DNA of 64,000 nucleotides from Thiobacillus sp. (GCA_021166845.1 JAJPEP010000067.1:1-64000); one strand, 5' to 3'; positions 40,038 through 52,473 are shown, numbered from the stretch's first letter. Numbers and translations are program-made. The notes: a model not told the origin generated them from the sequence alone.

Positions 40038-40678
40038 GCGCCCTCCCCCCCTGAATCCTGGCCCCTGACCCCTGACCCCTTCTTCTCGGCCTGCATCTTG
40101 ACGATGCGCAGGCGGTCATTGCGTTTGACCTTCACCTGCTCGGCGGGATCGATGTACTTGCTGTCCTTGCGGCGGCGCAGCGTCAGGGCAATCGCGGCGA
40201 CGATCGCCACCAGCAGGATCACCGCGGCGAGCTCGAACGCGTAGACATAATCGGTGTACAGCAGTCGCCCGAGCTCCTTGGTGTTGCTGTAGTCGGCGGG
40301 ATGCGGCACGGGGGCGGCCATCACGTCGAGCCCGAAGTGGCGGCTGCCGAGAATCAGCGCCATTTCGATCACCAGCAGCACCGAGATGAAGCCTGCCAGA
40401 GGCGCGTAATTCCAGAAGCCTTCGCGCAATTTATCGAGGTTGATGTCGAGCATCATCACCACGAACAGGAACAGCACCATCACCGCACCGACGTAAACCA
40501 GCACCAGGGTGATGGCGAGAAATTCGGCCTCCAGCATCATCCACAGACCCGCCGCGGTGAAAAAGGCCAGCACCAGGAACAGTGCGGCATGCACCGGGTT
40601 GCGCGCGGTAATCACGCGCAACCCGGCAAGCACCAGGATGGCGGAGAAGAGGTAGAAAATCGCGGTCATATAAGTCAT
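40034..40678 (-). CDS. nuoJ: NADH-quinone oxidoreductase subunit J with repeat-derived C-terminal tail
   Basis: [52 protein letters not shown]-terminal [14 protein letters not shown] is encoded by the CCCCTGA-type repeat. Confidence 0.95.
   Translation of the reverse strand: MTYMTAIFYLFSAILVLAGLRVITARNPVHAALFLVLAFFTAAGLWMMLEAEFLAITLVLVYVGAVMVLFLFVVMMLDINLDKLREGFWNYAPLAGFISVLLVIEMALILGSRHFGLDVMAAPVPHPADYSNTKELGRLLYTDYVYAFELAAVILLVAIVAAIALTLRRRKDSKYIDPAEQVKVKRNDRLRIVKMQAEKKGSGVRGQDSGGEGA
40047..40081. repeat. third copy of the CCCCTGAATCCTG(A/G)CCCCTGACCCCTGA-type repeat, inside the nuoJ 3' end
   Basis: cccctgaatcctggcccctgacccctgacccct shares the core of the 40681-40837 repeats. Confidence 0.85.
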
Positions 40679-40689
40679 TTTTCAGGGGT

Positions 40690-40837
40690 CAGAGGTCAGG
40701 ATTCAGGGGTCAGGGAAAAACCCGGCCACATGCACCCGTGCCTGTACAAATCATTTTCTTGCCCCACCCTCCCATTTTTTGTTGAATCAACCGCTGTCGA
40801 AACTGCCGTTTCCCTGACCCCTGAATCCTGACCCCTG
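40690..40837. repeat. ~29-bp inverted repeat (arms 40690-40718 and 40809-40837) in the nuoI-nuoJ spacer
   Basis: Arm 1 cagaggtcaggattcaggggtcagggaaa; reverse complement of arm 2 caggggtcaggattcaggggtcagggaaa (28/29 identical). Confidence 0.92.
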
Positions 40838-40839
40838 CC

Positions 40840-41328
40840 TCACCGATACTTCGCATCCGCGGCCCTGTCCCTGGCGATTTCTTCCTCGTAGCGGTCGCCG
40901 ATCGCCAGCAGCATCGGCTTGGTGTAGACGAGGTCGCCGCGTTTTTCGCCGTGGTATTCGAGGATGCGGGTTTCGACAATGGAGTCGACCGGGCAGGATT
41001 CCTCGCAGAAGCCGCAGAAGATGCACTTGGTGAGGTCGATGTCGTAGCGCGTGGTGCGCCGGGTGCCGTCATTGCGCTGTTCCGATTCGATGGTGATGGC
41101 CAGCGCCGGGCACACCGCTTCGCACAGCTTGCAGGCGATGCAGCGTTCCTCGCCGTTGGGGTAGCGGCGCAAGGCGTGCAGGCCTCGAAAACGGGGCGAT
41201 TGCGGGGTTTTCTCTTCCGGGTACTGCACCGTGATCTTGCGCGCGAACAGGTGACGCCCGGTGAGCATCATGCCGCGCAGCAGTTCGATCAGGAGCAGGC
41301 TGCCGAAGAAATTCGTGATCCGTTTCAT
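40840..41328 (-). CDS. nuoI: NADH-quinone oxidoreductase subunit I
   Basis: Two 4Fe-4S motifs [12 protein letters not shown] and [16 protein letters not shown]; start MKRITNFF. Confidence 0.97.
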   Translation of the reverse strand: MKRITNFFGSLLLIELLRGMMLTGRHLFARKITVQYPEEKTPQSPRFRGLHALRRYPNGEERCIACKLCEAVCPALAITIESEQRNDGTRRTTRYDIDLTKCIFCGFCEESCPVDSIVETRILEYHGEKRGDLVYTKPMLLAIGDRYEEEIARDRAADAKYR

Positions 41329-41335
41329 GGCGCGC

Positions 41336-42352
41336 TCAATGGAAGAGATAACCATACGGCGTCTGCATCATGCCGCCGACGACGACGATCCAGACGATGG
41401 TGATGGGAATGAACACCTTCCAGCCCAGGCGCATGATCTGGTCGTAGCGGTAGCGCGGGAAAGTGGCGCGGAACCAGAGGAACAGGAACAGCACGAAGCC
41501 GGTCTTCGCCAGCCACCAGACGATGCCATCGGGCAGAAAGCCAACCGGCGACAGCCAGCCGCCGAGGAACATCAGCGTGGTCAGTGCGGCGATCAGGATC
41601 ATGTTGGCGTATTCGGCGAGGAAGAACACGGCGAACGCCATGCCGGAATATTCCACATGGAAACCGGCGACGATCTCGGACTCGCCCTCGGCGACGTCAA
41701 ACGGCGCACGGTTGGTTTCGGCCACGCCGGCAATCAGGTACACCACGAACAGCGGGAACAGCGGCCAAATATACCACTGGTGCAGCCCGCCCGCCTGGCC
41801 CTGCACGATGTCGATGAGGTTGAGCGACTGCGCCGCCATCAGCACGCCGACAAGCGCGAAGCCCATGGCGATTTCATACGACACGATCTGCGCCGCCGAA
41901 CGCATCGCGCCGAGAAAGGCGTATTTGGAGTTGGACGCCCAGCCCGCGATGATGACGCCATACACCCCCATCGAGGTGATCGCCATCACATACAACAGAC
42001 CGGCGTTGATATTGGCCAGCACCAGCGTGTCGGTGAACGGAATCACCGCCCAGGCCGCCAGCGCGGGCGCGATGGCGAGAATGGGGCCGAGAATGAATAG
42101 TCCGCGGTTGGCGCCGGCTGGAATGATGATTTCCTTCATCAGCAGCTTCACCGCATCGGCGATCGGCTGCAGCAGGCCCTGGAAACCGACGCGATTGGGG
42201 CCGATGCGCACCTGCATCCAGCCGATGACTTTCCGTTCGGCGAAGGTCAGATAGGCCACGCCCAGCATCAGCGGCACCACCAGCGCCATGATTTTGATCA
42301 GCGTCCAGACGACGGTTTGTATGGCGGCCCAGTCCATGCCCACGCTCTCCAT
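41336..42352 (-). CDS. nuoH: NADH-quinone oxidoreductase subunit H
   Basis: [64 protein letters not shown]. Confidence 0.97.
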   Translation of the reverse strand: MESVGMDWAAIQTVVWTLIKIMALVVPLMLGVAYLTFAERKVIGWMQVRIGPNRVGFQGLLQPIADAVKLLMKEIIIPAGANRGLFILGPILAIAPALAAWAVIPFTDTLVLANINAGLLYVMAITSMGVYGVIIAGWASNSKYAFLGAMRSAAQIVSYEIAMGFALVGVLMAAQSLNLIDIVQGQAGGLHQWYIWPLFPLFVVYLIAGVAETNRAPFDVAEGESEIVAGFHVEYSGMAFAVFFLAEYANMILIAALTTLMFLGGWLSPVGFLPDGIVWWLAKTGFVLFLFLWFRATFPRYRYDQIMRLGWKVFIPITIVWIVVVGGMMQTPYGYLFH

Positions 42353-44727
42353 TAGACCGGCTTTGCCGTGATTGTGCCGAACATCGGCCCCAGCCCCGCC
42401 GTCAGCGGATGGCCGCAGGGAATGCGCACGCAGGTGTCGGGCAGCAGGTCGTCGCGCTGCACTTTCAGCGTCAGAGCACTGGCGGTTTGGCGCACCGAGA
42501 CGCGGCCGTTTTCTTCCAGCCCCAATTTCGCAATCAGCCGGCCGTGCATGCGCGCCACCGGAAGCGCCGCGTCCTGTGTCTTCTGCAGCGAAGGCGCGCG
42601 GCGCACCACGGCATCGGTCTGGTAGATCGGCACTTCGGCGACGCGCTCCAGTCCTTCGTTCAACTGCGGCGGCATCGCGGTCACGCCGCTGACTTCATTA
42701 TTGAGGAAAGCCTGGACGCTGCCGATCGGCGTAGCGCCGAGCGCATCGCGCAGCACGTCTTGCGAATCGTTGTGCTCGAACCCGGCCAGCCCCAAGAGAT
42801 TGCCCAGCACGCGCAGCACCTTCCACGCCGGGCGGGCTTCGCCGGCCGGCTTCACCACCGCGCTGAAGCTCTGCACGCGGCCTTCGGTATTGATGAAGGT
42901 ACCGGAGGTCTCGGTCCACGGCGCAATCGGCAGCAATACGTCGGCGTAGTCGAGCGACCGCCCCTTGTAGGGCGACATCACCACGACGAATTCCGCCGCC
43001 TGGATGCTGGCCATCGCGCTCACCGGGTCGTGGGTGTCGAGTTCGGCTTCAACCCCCAGCAGCATGTAGGCGCGCAAAGGCTGGGCCAGCATCTGTTGCG
43101 CATTCAGTCCCTTGACCGCAGGCTGGCCCAGCGGCCCACGCCCCGGAACCGCCCCGACTGCCACCGCGCCGACGCTGTTGGCCGCTTCGCCCAGTACGCC
43201 AAAACTGGCGCCTGCGAGCTTCGCCACTTCCTGCGCCAGCGCGTGGATCTGAGAATAGGCGGGATGGTGCTGCGCCATGTTGCCGAGGAAAACCGCGCGC
43301 GCTTCTCCACCTGAGGCGTCCTGGCCGCTGCCCGAAATGCTCTCGGCCATCTTGCGCGCGGTGTCGTCGGCGACGCCGTGAACGGCGATATCGGGCACCG
43401 GCTGGTTCTTCAACTCGGCCAGCGCGCGGCACACCCCCGCCAGTGCGCCGGCGAGCTGCGAGGGCGCAACGATGCGCTTGGCGTGCACCTTGCCGAGGAA
43501 TTCGTCTTCCGCCGCATTGATCAGATTGAGCTGGCCGGACCAGCGCACCGACTCGCGGATGCGGTGCGCCATCAGCGGGTGGTCTTTGCGCAGGTTGGAA
43601 CCCACTACCAGCATGTGCTTGAGGCGCGACATGTAGGTCACCGGCATGCCCAGCCAGAAGCCGCCATGCGCCTTGTCGTCGAGCGAGAAGTCCGACTGCC
43701 GCAGGCGATGGTCGACGTTGCCGCCGCCCATGCCGCGCATCAGCTTCTGCAGCAGGAAGAGCTCTTCCGCCGGGCGATACGGCGTCGACAACGCGCCGAT
43801 CTGTTGAACCGGGATCGACTTCAGCTTGTCCGCGACAAATTCGAGCGCCGCCTGCCAGGTGGCCTCAACCCACTGCCCGTCCCGTTTGATCATCGGCTGG
43901 GTCAGGCGCTCGGCCGTGTTGAGGCCTTCGTAGGAAAAACGGTCGCGGTCGGCTAGCCAGCATTCGTTGACGTCCTCGTTCTCGCGCGGCACCACGCGCA
44001 TCACCCTGTTGTCCTTGACGTGAACTTCGAGGTTGGAGCCGAGGCTGTCGTGCGGGCTGATCGAGGGGCGACGCGACAGTTCCCAGCTGCGGGCGGTGTA
44101 GCGGAACGGTTTGCTGGTCAATGCGCCGACCGGGCACAGGTCGATGACGTTGCCCGACAGCTCGGACGCCACCTGGCTTTCCAGGAACGACATCACCTCG
44201 GTGTGTTCGCCGCGCCCGGGCATGCCGAGCTCCATCACGCCTGCGATCTCCTGGCCGAAGCGCACGCAGCGGCTGCAATGGATGCAACGCGTCATGTCGG
44301 TGGCGATCAGCGGGCCGAGGTTCTTGTCGCGCACCACGCGCTTGACTTCCTGGTAGCGCGACGACGAGCCGCCGTAGCCCACCGCCAGATCCTGCAGCGT
44401 GCATTCGCCGCCCTGGTCGCAGATCGGGCAGTCGAGCGGGTGGTTGATGAGCAGGAACTCCATCACGCTTTTCTGCGCACCGATCGCGTATTCGGAACGC
44501 GTGTGCACCTTCATGCCGTCGGTCACCGGTGTGGCGCAGGCGGGCAGCGGCTTCGGCGCCTTCTCCACCTGCACCAGGCACATGCGGCAGTTGCCGGCGA
44601 TCGACAGCTTCTTGTGATAGCAGAAATGCGGGATCGTAATGCCGGCCTGATTAGCCGCATCCATGATGGTGTCGCCGCTCTCGACCTGGAGCGCCTTGCC
44701 GTCAATTTCGATATTGAGCGTAGCCAT
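42352..44727 (-). CDS. nuoG: NADH-quinone oxidoreductase subunit G
   Basis: [72 protein letters not shown]. Confidence 0.97.
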   Translation of the reverse strand: MATLNIEIDGKALQVESGDTIMDAANQAGITIPHFCYHKKLSIAGNCRMCLVQVEKAPKPLPACATPVTDGMKVHTRSEYAIGAQKSVMEFLLINHPLDCPICDQGGECTLQDLAVGYGGSSSRYQEVKRVVRDKNLGPLIATDMTRCIHCSRCVRFGQEIAGVMELGMPGRGEHTEVMSFLESQVASELSGNVIDLCPVGALTSKPFRYTARSWELSRRPSISPHDSLGSNLEVHVKDNRVMRVVPRENEDVNECWLADRDRFSYEGLNTAERLTQPMIKRDGQWVEATWQAALEFVADKLKSIPVQQIGALSTPYRPAEELFLLQKLMRGMGGGNVDHRLRQSDFSLDDKAHGGFWLGMPVTYMSRLKHMLVVGSNLRKDHPLMAHRIRESVRWSGQLNLINAAEDEFLGKVHAKRIVAPSQLAGALAGVCRALAELKNQPVPDIAVHGVADDTARKMAESISGSGQDASGGEARAVFLGNMAQHHPAYSQIHALAQEVAKLAGASFGVLGEAANSVGAVAVGAVPGRGPLGQPAVKGLNAQQMLAQPLRAYMLLGVEAELDTHDPVSAMASIQAAEFVVVMSPYKGRSLDYADVLLPIAPWTETSGTFINTEGRVQSFSAVVKPAGEARPAWKVLRVLGNLLGLAGFEHNDSQDVLRDALGATPIGSVQAFLNNEVSGVTAMPPQLNEGLERVAEVPIYQTDAVVRRAPSLQKTQDAALPVARMHGRLIAKLGLEENGRVSVRQTASALTLKVQRDDLLPDTCVRIPCGHPLTAGLGPMFGTITAKPV

Positions 44728-44730
44728 CGT

Positions 44731-46020
44731 CTATTCCGTTCCGACCATGCAGCGCTTGTGTTCGATGTGGTGCTCGAACTCGTGGCCAAAATGTTTGAGA
44801 AAGCTTTGCACCGGCAGTGCCGCTGCATCGCCCAGTGCACAGATGGTATGGCCGCCGATGCGTCCCGCCACGCTGTTGAGCAGATCGATGTCTTCCGGCC
44901 GGCCCTGTCCGTGTTCGATGCGGTGAATCACGCGGTACATCCAGCCGGTGCCTTCGCGGCACGGCGTGCACTGGCCGCACGATTCCTCGAAATAAAAATA
45001 CGACAGCCGCTCCAGCGCCCGCACCATGCACACGGTTTCATCCATCACGATGACCGCGCCGGAACCCAGCATGGAACCTGCCTTGGCGATGCAATCGAAG
45101 TCCATCGTGCAGTCCATCATGGTGTCGGCCGGCAGCACCGGCGCGCTTGATCCGCCCGGAATGACGGCCTTCAATTTGTGCCCGCTGCGCACCCCGCCCG
45201 CCATCTCCAGCAGTTCGGAAAACGGCGTGCCGAGCGGCACTTCGTAGTTGCCCGGCTTGTTGACGTGCCCGGAAACCGAAAACAGCTTGGAGCCGCCGTT
45301 GTTGGGCTTGCCGAGTTCGAGGAAGGCCTGGCCGCCGTGCTGCATGATCCACGGCACCGAGGCCAGCGTCTCGGTGTTGTTGATGGTGGTCGGCTTGCCG
45401 TAGAGGCCGAAGCTCGCCGGGAACGGCGGCTTGAAACGCGGCTGACCCTTCTTGCCTTCGATCGATTCCAGCAGCGCGGTTTCCTCGCCGCAGATATAGG
45501 CGCCGTAGCCGTGGTGCGCATGCAGCTGGAAACAGAAGTCGGTGCCGAACAGCCTGTCGCCCAGATAGCCGGCGTCACGCGCTTCCTGCAGCGCGGCCTC
45601 GAAGATCCGGTAGCAATCGAAAATCTCGCCGTGGATATAGTTGTAGCCCATGCGCGCGCCCAGCACGTAGCCGGCGATCGCCATGCCCTCGATCAGCTGG
45701 TGCGGGTTGTAGCGCAGGATGTCGCGGTCCTTGAAGGTGCCCGGCTCGCCCTCGTCGCTGTTGCAGACGATGTACTTGTCGCCGGCAAACGCGCGCGGCA
45801 TGAAGCTCCACTTGAGGCCGGTGGGAAAGCCCGCACCGCCGCGTCCGCGCAGGGCGCTGGTCTTTAGCTCGGCGATGATGGCGTCGCCGGAAATATTTTC
45901 CGTGATCACGCGACGCAGCGCCTGGTAACCGCCGTGGGCGACATAGGTCGCGAGCGAGCCCGGATTGTCGAGCGCCTGCGTCCAGCTGCAGACCTGGGGA
46001 GTGGGCTTCAGCAGGCTCAT
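44731..46020 (-). CDS. nuoF: NADH-quinone oxidoreductase subunit F
   Basis: [58 protein letters not shown]. Confidence 0.97.
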   Translation of the reverse strand: MSLLKPTPQVCSWTQALDNPGSLATYVAHGGYQALRRVITENISGDAIIAELKTSALRGRGGAGFPTGLKWSFMPRAFAGDKYIVCNSDEGEPGTFKDRDILRYNPHQLIEGMAIAGYVLGARMGYNYIHGEIFDCYRIFEAALQEARDAGYLGDRLFGTDFCFQLHAHHGYGAYICGEETALLESIEGKKGQPRFKPPFPASFGLYGKPTTINNTETLASVPWIMQHGGQAFLELGKPNNGGSKLFSVSGHVNKPGNYEVPLGTPFSELLEMAGGVRSGHKLKAVIPGGSSAPVLPADTMMDCTMDFDCIAKAGSMLGSGAVIVMDETVCMVRALERLSYFYFEESCGQCTPCREGTGWMYRVIHRIEHGQGRPEDIDLLNSVAGRIGGHTICALGDAAALPVQSFLKHFGHEFEHHIEHKRCMVGTE

Positions 46021-46517
46021 TTCAGCTTGTCCAGCATTTCATCCACCATTTCGGACGTCAGACGCGTATGCATGGCATGGTTGTTGTGCAGGCACACCGG
46101 CGCATCGCCGCAGGCCCCCATGCATTCGCCTTCCTTCAGGGTGTAGCGCCCGTCCTCGGTGGTCTCGCCGAAGCCGATGCCGAGTTTCTGCTTCAAGTGT
46201 TCGGCGATCTTGTTCGCCCCCATCAGCGCGCACGGCAGATTGGTGCACAGCGTGATCTTGTGACGTCCCACCGGCTGGGTGTCGTACATGTTGTAGAAGG
46301 TCGCCACCTCGTAGGCCGCGATCGGCGGCATCTCCAGATAGTGCGCGACGTACTCGACCAGTTCGGGCTTGAGCCAGCCCTTTTCAGTCTGCGCGATGCG
46401 CAGCGCAGCCATGACCGCCGACTGCTTCCGGTCGGCGGGGTATTTGGCGACCTCGGCGTCGATCAGCGCGAGCGATTCTTGACTCAGCCGAAGGCTGTTT
46501 GAATCAGGATTGGCCAT
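46017..46517 (-). CDS. nuoE: NADH-quinone oxidoreductase subunit E
   Basis: [45 protein letters not shown]; start MANPDSN at 46517 within longer ORF. Confidence 0.96.
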   Translation of the reverse strand: MANPDSNSLRLSQESLALIDAEVAKYPADRKQSAVMAALRIAQTEKGWLKPELVEYVAHYLEMPPIAAYEVATFYNMYDTQPVGRHKITLCTNLPCALMGANKIAEHLKQKLGIGFGETTEDGRYTLKEGECMGACGDAPVCLHNNHAMHTRLTSEMVDEMLDKLK

Positions 46518-47770
46518 CAGCGGTCGATCTCCCCGAAAACAATATCCTGCGTGCCGATGATGGCGACGACGTCGGCGATCATGTGGCCGCGGCTCATCTC
46601 GTCGAGCGCCGACAGATGCGCATAGCCCGGCGCGCGGATTTTCAGACGATAGGGTTTGTTGGCGCCGTCCGACACCAGGTAGATGCCGAACTCGCCCTTG
46701 GGATGTTCCACCGCGGCATAGGCTTCGCCCGCGGGCACGTGCATGCCTTCGGTGAAGAGCTTGAAGTGATGGATCAGTTCTTCCATGTTCTGCTTCATCG
46801 ACAGGCGGTCGGGCGGCGCCACCTTGTGGTTGTCGACGATCACCGGGCCCGGGTTCTTGCGCAGCCAGTCGACGCACTGCCTGACGATGCGGTTGGACTG
46901 CCGCATTTCCTCGACCCGCACCAGGTAGCGGTCGTAGCAGTCGCCGTTGGTGCCCACAGGGATGTCGAAATCCATGCGGTCGTAGACTTCGTAGGGCTGC
47001 TTCTTGCGCAGGTCCCACTCGACGCCGGAGCCGCGCAGCATGGGGCCGGTGAAGCCCAGCGCCAGCGCGCGCTCGGGCGACACCACGCCGATGCCGACGG
47101 TGCGCTGCTTCCAGATGCGGTTGTCGGTCAGCAGCGTTTCGTATTCATCGACATAAGTCGGGAAGCGGAGGGTGAAATCCTCAATGAAGTCAAGCAGCGA
47201 GCCCTGGCGGTTGGCATTCATCGACTTCGTCGTCGCCTCGTTGCGGGTGTGCTGCGCCGCGTACTGCGGCATCGTGTCCGGCAGGTCGCGGTAGACGCCG
47301 CCGGGACGGTAGTAGGCCGCATGCAGGCGCGCACCCGATACCGCCTCGTAGCAGTCCATCAGGTCCTCGCGCTCGCGGAAGGCATACAGGAAAACCGTCA
47401 TCGCGCCGACGTCGAGCGCGTGCGCGCCCAGCCACAGCAGGTGATTCAGCACGCGGGTGATCTCGTCGAACATCACGCGGATATATTGCGCGCGCTCTGG
47501 AACCTCGATGCCGAGCAGCCTTTCAATCGCCATCACATAGGCGTGCTCGTTGACCATCATCGACACGTAGTCGAGGCGGTCCATGTAGGGCACCGACTGG
47601 AGGAAGGTTTTGTGCTCGGCCAGCTTCTCGGTGGCGCGGTGCAACAGGCCGATGTGCGGGTCGGCGCGCTGGATCACTTCGCCGTCGATCTCCAGCACCA
47701 GGCGCAGCACGCCGTGCGCGGCCGGATGCTGCGGTCCGAAGTTCATCGTGTAGTTCTGGATCTCGGCCAT
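46517..47770 (-). CDS. nuoD: NADH-quinone oxidoreductase subunit D
   Basis: [47 protein letters not shown]. Confidence 0.97.
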   Translation of the reverse strand: MAEIQNYTMNFGPQHPAAHGVLRLVLEIDGEVIQRADPHIGLLHRATEKLAEHKTFLQSVPYMDRLDYVSMMVNEHAYVMAIERLLGIEVPERAQYIRVMFDEITRVLNHLLWLGAHALDVGAMTVFLYAFREREDLMDCYEAVSGARLHAAYYRPGGVYRDLPDTMPQYAAQHTRNEATTKSMNANRQGSLLDFIEDFTLRFPTYVDEYETLLTDNRIWKQRTVGIGVVSPERALALGFTGPMLRGSGVEWDLRKKQPYEVYDRMDFDIPVGTNGDCYDRYLVRVEEMRQSNRIVRQCVDWLRKNPGPVIVDNHKVAPPDRLSMKQNMEELIHHFKLFTEGMHVPAGEAYAAVEHPKGEFGIYLVSDGANKPYRLKIRAPGYAHLSALDEMSRGHMIADVVAIIGTQDIVFGEIDR

Positions 47771-48390
47771 TAGCGCCCCGCCCCGTAGCTTTCGTCACGC
47801 ACGATGCGTGGCGTGATTTCGCGCGGCTCGATCGATACCGGTTGGTAGATCACTCGCCGCTGGGTCGGGTCGTAACGCATTTCGACGTTGCCGGACAGCG
47901 GGAAGTCCTTGCGGAACGGATGGCCGATAAAGCCATAATCGGTGAGGATACGACGCAGATCGGGATGGCCTTCAAACACGATGCCATACAGGTCGAAGGC
48001 TTCGCGCTCATACCAGTTGGCCGCCGGCCAGATGTCGACCATCGACGCCACCAGCGGCAAGTCGTCGTCGGGGCAAAATACACGCACGCGCACACGCTGG
48101 TTGTTCGACACCGACAGTAGATGCGCCACCACGGCAAAGCGGGCGCCGTCCCACGATCCGTCACTGTCACCATCACTCCCGTAGCCCGAATAATCCATGC
48201 CACACAGGTCGATCAGCTGTTCGAAACGGCAATCGGGATGGTCGCGCAGGGTGCGCATCGCCGCCGCGTAATGCCGTACCTTGACGATCAGCGTCAGTTC
48301 GTCAAGGCGGACGAACGACTGCTCCAGCGCGTCGCCGAGCGCGGCCTCAAGGGACAAAGAAAGGGCTTCCACAGTCTGGGGCATGGGCAA
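47770..48390 (-). CDS. nuoC: NADH-quinone oxidoreductase subunit C
   Basis: [43 protein letters not shown]. Confidence 0.96.
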   Translation of the reverse strand: MPMPQTVEALSLSLEAALGDALEQSFVRLDELTLIVKVRHYAAAMRTLRDHPDCRFEQLIDLCGMDYSGYGSDGDSDGSWDGARFAVVAHLLSVSNNQRVRVRVFCPDDDLPLVASMVDIWPAANWYEREAFDLYGIVFEGHPDLRRILTDYGFIGHPFRKDFPLSGNVEMRYDPTQRRVIYQPVSIEPREITPRIVRDESYGAGR

Positions 48391-48867
48391 TCAGCGGGCG
48401 ATGGTGTTGGTGCGGCGGATCTTGTTCTGCAGCTGGATGATGCCGAACAGCAGCGCTTCGGCCGTGGGCGGGCAGCCGGGAACATAGATGTCGACCGGTA
48501 CGATGCGGTCGCACCCGCGCACCACCGAATACGAATAATGGTAATAGCCGCCGCCGTTGGCGCACGAGCCCATGGAAATCACCCAGCGCGGTTCGGCCAT
48601 CTGGTCGTAGACCTTGCGCAGGGCGGGGGCCATCTTGTTGCACAGCGTGCCCGCCACGATCATGACGTCGGACTGCCTGGGGCTGCCGCGGAACACAATG
48701 CCGAAGCGGTCAAGGTCGTAGCGTGCGGCGCCGGCGTGCATCATCTCCACCGCGCAGCATGCCAGACCAAAGGTCATCGGCCACATCGAGCCGGTGCGCA
48801 TGTAGTTGATCAGCTGGTCGGCCTTGGCGGTGACAAAACCCTGTTCGAGTACGCCTTCGATGCTCAT
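48391..48867 (-). CDS. nuoB: NADH-quinone oxidoreductase subunit B
   Basis: [60 protein letters not shown]. Confidence 0.97.
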   Translation of the reverse strand: MSIEGVLEQGFVTAKADQLINYMRTGSMWPMTFGLACCAVEMMHAGAARYDLDRFGIVFRGSPRQSDVMIVAGTLCNKMAPALRKVYDQMAEPRWVISMGSCANGGGYYHYSYSVVRGCDRIVPVDIYVPGCPPTAEALLFGIIQLQNKIRRTNTIAR

Positions 48868-48958
48868 GACCTGGCGCCCTCAATGTCGCGGGCAAGCCTT
48901 TTCGCCGGGTCGATCCCCATGCTGCGCATGAAGCCCCTCGCCCAAGAGCTCAAAAGCC

Positions 48959-49315
48959 TTACTCCCATTCCAGCGCCCCCTTCATCCATTCATAGATGAA
49001 GCCGATCACCAGGATGCCGAGGAACACCATCATGGCGACAAAACCGGCCGAGCCGATTTCTTCCAGCACAATCGCCCAAGGGAAAAGAAAGGCGATTTCC
49101 AGATCGAACAGAATGAAAAGAATGGCAACCAGGTAGTAGCGCACGTCGAACTTCATGCGCGCATCCTCGAACGCCTCGAAACCACATTCGTAGGGCGAGA
49201 GTTTTTCGCTATCGGGACGATTCGGGGCCAGCAGGCCACCTGCAATGATTGGGCCAATACCAAAGGCCAGCCCGACCAGAATGAACAACAGAATGGGGAG
49301 GTAGTTCTCCAGCAC
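48959..49315 (-). CDS. nuoA: NADH-quinone oxidoreductase subunit A
   Basis: [41 protein letters not shown]. Confidence 0.97.
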   Translation of the reverse strand: MLENYLPILLFILVGLAFGIGPIIAGGLLAPNRPDSEKLSPYECGFEAFEDARMKFDVRYYLVAILFILFDLEIAFLFPWAIVLEEIGSAGFVAMMVFLGILVIGFIYEWMKGALEWE

Positions 49316-49475
49316 CGGGTTCCTCCGTCTACGCCCACGTCAGGCTGTTGAGTAATTATGGCCCGAGTGTATTAGCGCTGGGCGTCGACTGTCAAGCCGA
49401 AAAATACGTACTTTTCCCTTAACAATCAAAAGCTTATTCGATAGCGAATGCTAATGAACAAATCAGGAAATTCGA

Positions 49476-49560
49476 TGGTGCCCACGGGGAGACTCGAACT
49501 CCCACGACCTAAGTCACTACCCCCTCAAGATAGCGTGTCTACCAATTCCACCACATGGGC
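49476..49560 (-). tRNA. tRNA-Leu (anticodon GAG), CCA encoded
   Basis: Reverse complement GCCCATGTGGTGGAATTGGTAGACACGCTATCTTGAGGGGGTAGTGACTTAGGTCGTGGGAGTTCGAGTCTCCCCGTGGGCACCA folds as a class II tRNA with loop TT-GAG-GG. Confidence 0.95.
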
Positions 49561-49562
49561 CA

Positions 49563-49608
49563 AAGGGCATACGCCCTTCAAATTTCGGTTGAACGGGAAC
49601 GTTCAACC
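49563..49608 (-). terminator. tandem hairpins between secG and tRNA-Leu (GGTTGAACG-4 nt-CGTTCAACC and AAGGGC-4 nt-GCCCTT)
   Basis: Perfect 9-bp and 6-bp stems; no long T-run, so function as terminator is inferred. Confidence 0.5.
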
Positions 49609-49618
49609 AAGGTAAATT

Positions 49619-49969
49619 TTACTGCGGAATGTCCCTCGCTTTCGAACCGCCATTCTCGCCCGGAACCTGCGCAGGCGCAGCAGGCTGCGTCGTGGTCGCC
49701 GGTACCTTTGTGCGATCCAGCACACTGGTCGGCTTGTGTTGCTGCAGTCCGAAATAGGCCAGGCCCAGACTGGTCAGGAAAAACAGTGTCGCCACGATGG
49801 CAGTGCTGCGGCTGAGAAAATTGGCCGAACCCGTGGCGCCGAACAGGCTGCCGGACGACCCGCTGCCAAATGCCGCGCCCATGTCCGCCCCCTTGCCGTG
49901 CTGCAGCAACACCAGCGCGATGACCGTGATGGCAACAATAACGTGAAGGATCCAGAACAATGTTTCCAT
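49619..49969 (-). CDS. secG: preprotein translocase subunit SecG
   Basis: [49 protein letters not shown]. Confidence 0.95.
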   Translation of the reverse strand: METLFWILHVIVAITVIALVLLQHGKGADMGAAFGSGSSGSLFGATGSANFLSRSTAIVATLFFLTSLGLAYFGLQQHKPTSVLDRTKVPATTTQPAAPAQVPGENGGSKARDIPQ

Positions 49970-49978
49970 ATTTGACTC

Positions 49979-50725
49979 TTACTTGGCTGCTGCCCGGCAA
50001 ATCGCGACGAACTCGTCGGCGACCAGTGAAGCGCCGCCAATCAGGCCGCCATCAATATCGGGCTGAGCCATCAATTCTGCCGCATTCGCGGCTTTTACGC
50101 TACCCCCATACTGGATGACAAGCTGGCCTGCCACGCTCGCATCGAGTGCAGCGACCCTGCCGCGAATGAAGGCGTGCACAGCTTGCGCCTGTTCCGGCGA
50201 GGCGGTTTTGCCGGTGCCGATCGCCCATACCGGCTCATACGCGATCACGGCCTTGGCCAGCGAAGCCACCCCTGCCGCGTCAATCACGGCATCGAGCTGA
50301 CGCGAGACGACCGCTTCGGTCACGCCCGACTCGCGCTCGGCCAGCGATTCGCCGACGCACAGGATGGGCGTCAAACCCGCCGCCTGTGCCGCCACGTATT
50401 TGCGCGCTACCAGTGTGTCGGATTCGCCGTACAGGCTGCGCCGCTCGGAATGACCGACGATCACATACGTGCAGCCAAAATCGAGCAGCATGGACGCCGA
50501 CACTTCGCCGGTGAACGCGCCCTTGGCCTCCTCGCACACGTTTTGCGCGCCCCAGGCGATCGACGATCCGGTGAGTTCGGCCTGCGCCTGCGCCAGGTAC
50601 GGAAAAGGCACGCAAACCACGGCCTCGATACCGGCCAGGGCAGGCTTGAGTGCGGACAGCAACGCGGCGTTTTCGGCCAGGCTGCCATGCATTTTCCAGT
50701 TACCGGCTACAAGCTTCTTGCGCAT
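49979..50725 (-). CDS. tpiA: triose-phosphate isomerase
   Basis: [50 protein letters not shown]. Confidence 0.97.
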   Translation of the reverse strand: MRKKLVAGNWKMHGSLAENAALLSALKPALAGIEAVVCVPFPYLAQAQAELTGSSIAWGAQNVCEEAKGAFTGEVSASMLLDFGCTYVIVGHSERRSLYGESDTLVARKYVAAQAAGLTPILCVGESLAERESGVTEAVVSRQLDAVIDAAGVASLAKAVIAYEPVWAIGTGKTASPEQAQAVHAFIRGRVAALDASVAGQLVIQYGGSVKAANAAELMAQPDIDGGLIGGASLVADEFVAICRAAAK

Positions 50726-50808
50726 GGGATTCCGCCAAACAAAAGTGCGCGATGGTAAGCGCAACGGGCCCGGCGGTCAACCGCCCAAGCGTCGCGCACA
50801 CCGGGGAA

Positions 50809-51606
50809 TCAGCCGAATCGGCCGGTAATGTAGTCTTCGGTCTGCTTCTTGACCGGCTGCATGAAGATCGTGCCGGTTTCGTTGAATTCGATAAGCTCAC
50901 CCAGGTACATGAAGGCCGTGAAGTCGGAAACCCGCGCGGCCTGCTGCATGTTGTGAGTGACGATGGCGATGGTGTATTCACTCTTCAGCTCATTGATGAG
51001 TTCTTCGATCTTGGCGGTGGAAATCGGGTCCAGTGCCGAAGTCGGCTCGTCCAGCAGCACGATGTCGGGTTTGACCGCGACCGCGCGCGCGATGCACAAG
51101 CGCTGTTGCTGGCCGCCAGAAAGCGACAGACCGTTCTGCTGCAACTTGTCCTTCACTTCACCCCACAGCGCGGCCTTGTTGAGGGCCCATTCGACGCGAT
51201 CGTCCATTGCGCTTTTCGACATTCGCTCATACAGGCGAACGCCAAAAGCAATGTTTTCATAGATCGTCATGGGAAACGGCGTTGGCTTCTGGAACACCAT
51301 GCCGATCTTGGCGCGTACAAGGTTCACGTCCTGGCTCTTGTCGAGCAGATTCTTGCCATGAAAAATAATCTGCCCTTCGGCGCGCTGTCCCGGATACAGG
51401 TCATACATGCGATTGAAGGTGCGCAGCAAGGTGGATTTGCCGCAACCGGAAGGTCCGATGAAGGCGGTCACCTTCTTGTTGGCGACATCCAGATTGACAT
51501 TGTTGAGGCCTTTGAAATCGCCATAAAAGAAATCCAGATTGCGGACCTGCAGCGCAATATTTTCGTCGGGCGGCATGGCTTGATCGGGCATGGATTGATT
51601 GAACAC
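50809..51606 (-). CDS. pstB: phosphate ABC transporter ATP-binding protein
   Basis: [73 protein letters not shown]. Confidence 0.97.
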   Translation of the reverse strand: MFNQSMPDQAMPPDENIALQVRNLDFFYGDFKGLNNVNLDVANKKVTAFIGPSGCGKSTLLRTFNRMYDLYPGQRAEGQIIFHGKNLLDKSQDVNLVRAKIGMVFQKPTPFPMTIYENIAFGVRLYERMSKSAMDDRVEWALNKAALWGEVKDKLQQNGLSLSGGQQQRLCIARAVAVKPDIVLLDEPTSALDPISTAKIEELINELKSEYTIAIVTHNMQQAARVSDFTAFMYLGELIEFNETGTIFMQPVKKQTEDYITGRFG

Positions 51607-51624
51607 AGCGTAGCTCCGGGGAAA

Positions 51625-52470
51625 TTAACGTTTGACCTTGTTGCGGAAAACGATGCGCACACCGATGTTGACCGCCAACACCAGAAGGGCAATCAACAGC
51701 GCCCCGCCCCAGGCCAGGTTGACCCAGTTGTCATACGGGCTCAACGCGAACTGGAAAATCACCACCGGCAGGTTGCCCATCGGTTCTGACATATTGGTGC
51801 TGAAGAACTGGTTATTCAGCGCGGTAAACAACAGCGGCGCGGTTTCTCCGGTAATGCGCGCCATCGCCAGCAGCACGCCGGTCACCACGCCGGATTTGAC
51901 TGCACGCAAGGTGACCTTGAGCGAAACCTGCCAGCGTGGCGCACCCACCGCAAAGGCCGCTTCGCGCAGGCTGGTCGGCACCAGCTTCAGCATGTTTTCG
52001 GTGGTGCGCACCACCACCGGGATGGCGATCAGCGCCAGCGCCAGCGCCCCCGCCCAACCCGAAAACCCGCCGGTGGTCACCACGAACAGCGCGTACACGA
52101 ACAGGCCGATGACGATGGAGGGGGCCGACAGCATGATGTCGGTCATGAAGCGGGTGAACGATGCAAATTTCGAGACGCGCCCGTACTCGGCCAGATAAAT
52201 CCCGGCCAGAATGCCGATCGGCGTCGAGATCAGCATGGAAAAAAACAGGATCAGACCGCTGCCGACGATGGCATTGCGCAGGCCGCCGCCCTCGGTGCCT
52301 GGCGAAGGGGTGTCCTGGGTGAACAAATCCCAGCTCAGGGCGGCAACTCCCCTGGAAAACAGCGTCCACAAAATCCACAGCAACGCAATCAACCCAAGGC
52401 TCATCGCCAGCATGGACAGGGTGATGCCGATGCGGTTGATCCAGATGCGGCGGGTGTACAGGCTCATCAT
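51625..52470 (-). CDS. pstA: phosphate ABC transporter permease PstA
   Basis: DIMLSAPSIVIGLFVYALFV, VVVRTTENMLKLVPTSLREAAFAVGAPRWQ; between pstB and pstC. Confidence 0.95.
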   Translation of the reverse strand: MMSLYTRRIWINRIGITLSMLAMSLGLIALLWILWTLFSRGVAALSWDLFTQDTPSPGTEGGGLRNAIVGSGLILFFSMLISTPIGILAGIYLAEYGRVSKFASFTRFMTDIMLSAPSIVIGLFVYALFVVTTGGFSGWAGALALALIAIPVVVRTTENMLKLVPTSLREAAFAVGAPRWQVSLKVTLRAVKSGVVTGVLLAMARITGETAPLLFTALNNQFFSTNMSEPMGNLPVVIFQFALSPYDNWVNLAWGGALLIALLVLAVNIGVRIVFRNKVKR

Positions 52471-52473
52471 GAT

